A stretch of DNA of 64,000 nt from NCBI GenBank assembly GCA_002224055.1, contig AZLU01000011.1:211501-275500 (forward strand). Reading direction: 5' to 3'. The notes under the pieces are model-generated. The model was not told the origin of the DNA, did no database searches, and worked only from the letters and a program-made list of their open reading frames with translations. Position numbers and translations under genes: made by a program. Shown piece by piece: positions 61,702-64,000 of the stretch. The stretch is from Pezizomycotina sp. ARF18. Taxonomy: Eukaryota > Ascomycota. Within the stretch, counting starts at the first letter, position 1, and every line of letters begins with the position of its first letter.

Positions 61702-63129
61702 GAAATATTATTCCCTTGCGAGCTCGATACGCACGGTTTGCGTTAAACGTCGTTGCCAACTAAACTTTTCCACGTGCTGTCTCAACGTCCGATCGGAGCT
61801 TCTTTCAGGTCTTTGGGAGATATCAGCGAAACGGAACGCGAAGACTCAAAAGTGCCTCTGTGTTGTACACATGGCGTCTCTTTCTTAGCCGCCATTCTCG
61901 TTCGTTCTGCTTCTAGTCCCACCACTTCTCCCTCTTTCCCCGTCTCAATGCTCTTCCTCTTCTTTACTTTCTGTTGGGTTTCGATTTTTTCCCACTTCAG
62001 ATTTGAGTCTTTTCTGTCTCTCCTTTTTTCCCCTGCATTCGGGTTTCTTCTTTCATTCAGTGATCGTACAATCTTAAAAAAAATGTGCCTCAAATTACCA
62101 ACTTCCGATGCAGGGCCTCCACTCGATCTTGTTTTGGTTCCGATCGAGTTTCGCAAATGATATGAGCGTCGCCGCAGATTTTCGTGCAATGCCAGAGAAC
62201 CTGAAATACAAAACGCAAAGCAGCCGATTTTTTGGATAACCTGTGAAATGGGGGAATTTGGACGACAAATTTCCCATGAAATTCGATGGAAGAATTTTAT
62301 ATCCTGCATAACCCCCACGAAAATCACTGCAAAGTTTGCTTCCTTCTTCAGAGTTCGCAATGCCAGAACCGGCATAATGGAACTCTTAGCGTAACGTCAC
62401 GGGTTGAGGCGAAATTCTGGCGTCCTTCGCAAAATCCGGTGCTGTCTCGGCATATGCGCAACGTCAGGGATATTGTAAGCTTACAGATGTACTTCTGCAA
62501 GGCCTCGTTCTTTTTTTTTTTTTTTTTTTTCTTCTTCTTTTTGTTTTGAAACGGGGAGGTCGATGCACAAAACCCTCCAGACGACCGAACACAGTCATTA
62601 TTTCCCGCAAAAATGCATCAGAACCCGGGCGGACACTGGCGCCGCAGATTATCCGCGACCGTCCAATGGTGCCTCGACTCGGTCTCATCGGCATATAAAG
62701 TTCGAGCGTGGTGTAGTAAAAGAGCCAGTCGCGAGACACTCCGGACGTGTGGGGCTAAAATGTAAACATAAGCCTCAGCCGCCACCCTACGGAAACAAAA
62801 CGAGTGAACGAGAAAGGAGAAAAACGTGGGGGGAGGGAGAAATCGGAAAACAAACCACGGTAACCTTGAACACTACGGAGGAATAATTTCCCAGAACCGG
62901 TCCGTGCCGCTGCAGGCTGCAGGCGGGAGCTAACTCTCGTTCCCCAATATTGCGAAAGGTCGGAATCATATCTCATTCGCAGAAATTCGTCACTGGCGGC
63001 GCCAGAAACGCAGATGTAGGATGATGGAGAATAAGAAACATGGAGGTCTCTCTTTTTGGATAAAAATGATGAAGCAGACCGAAAGGATTCGATGGATATG
63101 ATGTCTTGATCGATTCATGTAGGTACCTT
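59253..63129. other. Gene-poor tract rich in poly(A)/poly(T) and C/T stretches
   Basis: T runs at 59808-59826 (19), 61670-61700 (31) and 62511-62530 (20), and an A run near 59990-60004. A pyrimidine-rich stretch with a leader-like look spans 61890-62060, and a TATAAAG-like string is at 62694. A 197-codon minus-strand frame at 61782-62375 is its purine-rich complement and has no motif. Confidence 0.4.
61670..61700. repeat. Poly(T) run of 31
   Basis: The longest homopolymer in the window. Confidence 0.9.
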
Positions 63130-63199
63130 CAGGCAAGTTCGGGCAAGTTCGGGGCAAGTTCGGGGCAAGTTCGGGCAAGTCCAGGCAAGTCCAGGCAAG
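63130..63199. repeat. Minisatellite, about 10-11 bp unit
   Basis: Seven units of GGCAAGTTCGG / GGCAAGTCCA with small length changes between 63130 and 63199. Confidence 0.9.
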
Positions 63200-64000
63200 G
63201 ATATGTGGGGTATTATGAGGTTCAAGAAATTGAAAGGAGTTGGTGAAGTTGAAAAGTGGATACTTTTGAAGATTGACGATAAAGTCCAGTAAAAGATAAA
63301 AGGGATGATGGTAATAATATAATAAAATGAAATAAAATTGCAAGAAAGGAGTAACAAATTCCAAGCAGATAAACAAAACCGTCATGTATTATTTATTTTT
63401 TATTATAGTCAAAAACGGAAGGAGCTATCGACAAAAAAAATCTAATAAATAATTAAATAAAATAACTTAAATTAATTAAATTAAATATCGTGAGAAATAA
63501 TTGTCAAAACAAATCTTCACGATACGATAACGATGTCTGTACGATAATCAGAATTGAAATTCAAAAGAAACAACGCATAAAGTACCAAAGGTACTTACTG
63601 TAGTACCGTGGTACCTAGCCGAGCTATATCTTTGATATTCCTTTTAAAAGATGATTACTCATGTTGATACCAAACGTCACGAAGTATACGTGGAACGGCT
63701 TCCGTCTCGACCGAAAAGGGTAAAGACGTTGGTCACGCCTTTTGCAATGTATTACGATAGTCGAATGAATAACCAATAACATTTTCAAAACCTCTCGACC
63801 ATGGATCGTACGACTGGTACCCCGGCTCCTACTTCGGACCGTTGAAGGACTCCCTCCCGTCGACCCAGAGCTCCAGAAGTAATCTTGAAAAAATTTCATT
63901 AGAAAGAATATGAGCCTTTTTCGAGCACCACGCGTGCCAGTTGATTCGGAGTTAAAGGGGTGCTAGTTAAAAAAAAAAAAAGAATGATCTTTATTTGCCA
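63200..64000. other. Right edge, no gene recognised
   Basis: Includes an extremely AT-rich stretch (63380-63500). A plus-strand frame near 63811-63912 reads DWYPGSYFGPLKDSLPSTQS, which is protein-like but too short to judge. Confidence 0.35.

Noticed and set aside
61782-62375. 197-codon minus-strand frame, among the longest in the window
   Set aside because: Its charged Lys/Arg/Glu-rich part is the complement of a C/T-rich leader-like stretch; no motif or homology recognised.
1-64000. CRISPR arrays, bacterial operons or prophage
   Set aside because: Introns, signal peptides and gene families are fungal; no spaced direct-repeat array is present.

Overview
The window looks like nuclear DNA of a filamentous ascomycete (Pezizomycotina). 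Recognisable genes have short GT-AG introns, mostly 60-120 bp, with CTAAC-type branch sites. Starts often lie about 130-200 bp after a TATA box and a pyrimidine-rich leader. The families are typical of such fungi: a secreted pepsin-like protease, a CAP/PR-1 protein, an acid-sphingomyelinase-like enzyme, a LaeA-type methyltransferase, a Pth11/rhodopsin-domain membrane protein and small secreted cysteine-containing proteins. I cannot name the class or species.

Layout: 0.57-1.15 kb holds a scrambled relic of a mitochondrial aspartate/glutamate carrier. A small secreted Cys-rich protein is at 4.4-4.8 kb and a secreted aspartic protease with a Ser/Gly tail at 8.9-10.5 kb, followed by a 340-bp tandem duplication. 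Fragments of a membrane protein lie at 12.1-12.9 kb on the minus strand. A type I membrane protein (19.8-20.7 kb) converges on a KEX2-type secreted peptide gene (21.1-21.3 kb). A MITE-like element is at 21.9-22.3 kb and a second tandem duplication at 24.8-25.3 kb. The sphingomyelinase-like gene (28.6-31.1 kb) converges on the methyltransferase gene (31.9-33.5 kb). A small mitochondrial protein is at 35.0-35.5 kb, an unknown small protein at 40.5-40.9 kb, and two tandem paralogues with Cys/His motifs at 41.2-42.5 kb. The rhodopsin-domain gene (44.9-46.4 kb) converges on the CAP gene (48.2-49.0 kb). A GNAT acetyltransferase is at 58.5-59.0 kb. Between these islands lie long AT-richer tracts with many stops in all frames, long poly(A)/poly(T) runs and no recognisable gene. 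They look like decayed sequence.

Nearly every recognisable larger gene is broken by single missing bases, mostly in short homopolymers, while motifs, catalytic residues and splice sites survive. That is more like uncorrected long-read sequencing error than real gene death, so spans are given for the whole gene with the breaks noted. Two repeat pairs differ by C-to-T/G-to-A changes in CpA/TpG context, consistent with RIP. No operon or obvious biosynthetic cluster is present. The genes share a theme of secretion and cell surface (protease, CAP, sphingomyelinase, small secreted proteins, receptor-like proteins). I found no tRNA, rRNA or CRISPR array. The most unusual items are the tandem Cys/His paralogues, the KEX2-type peptide and the Ser/Gly-tailed protease.
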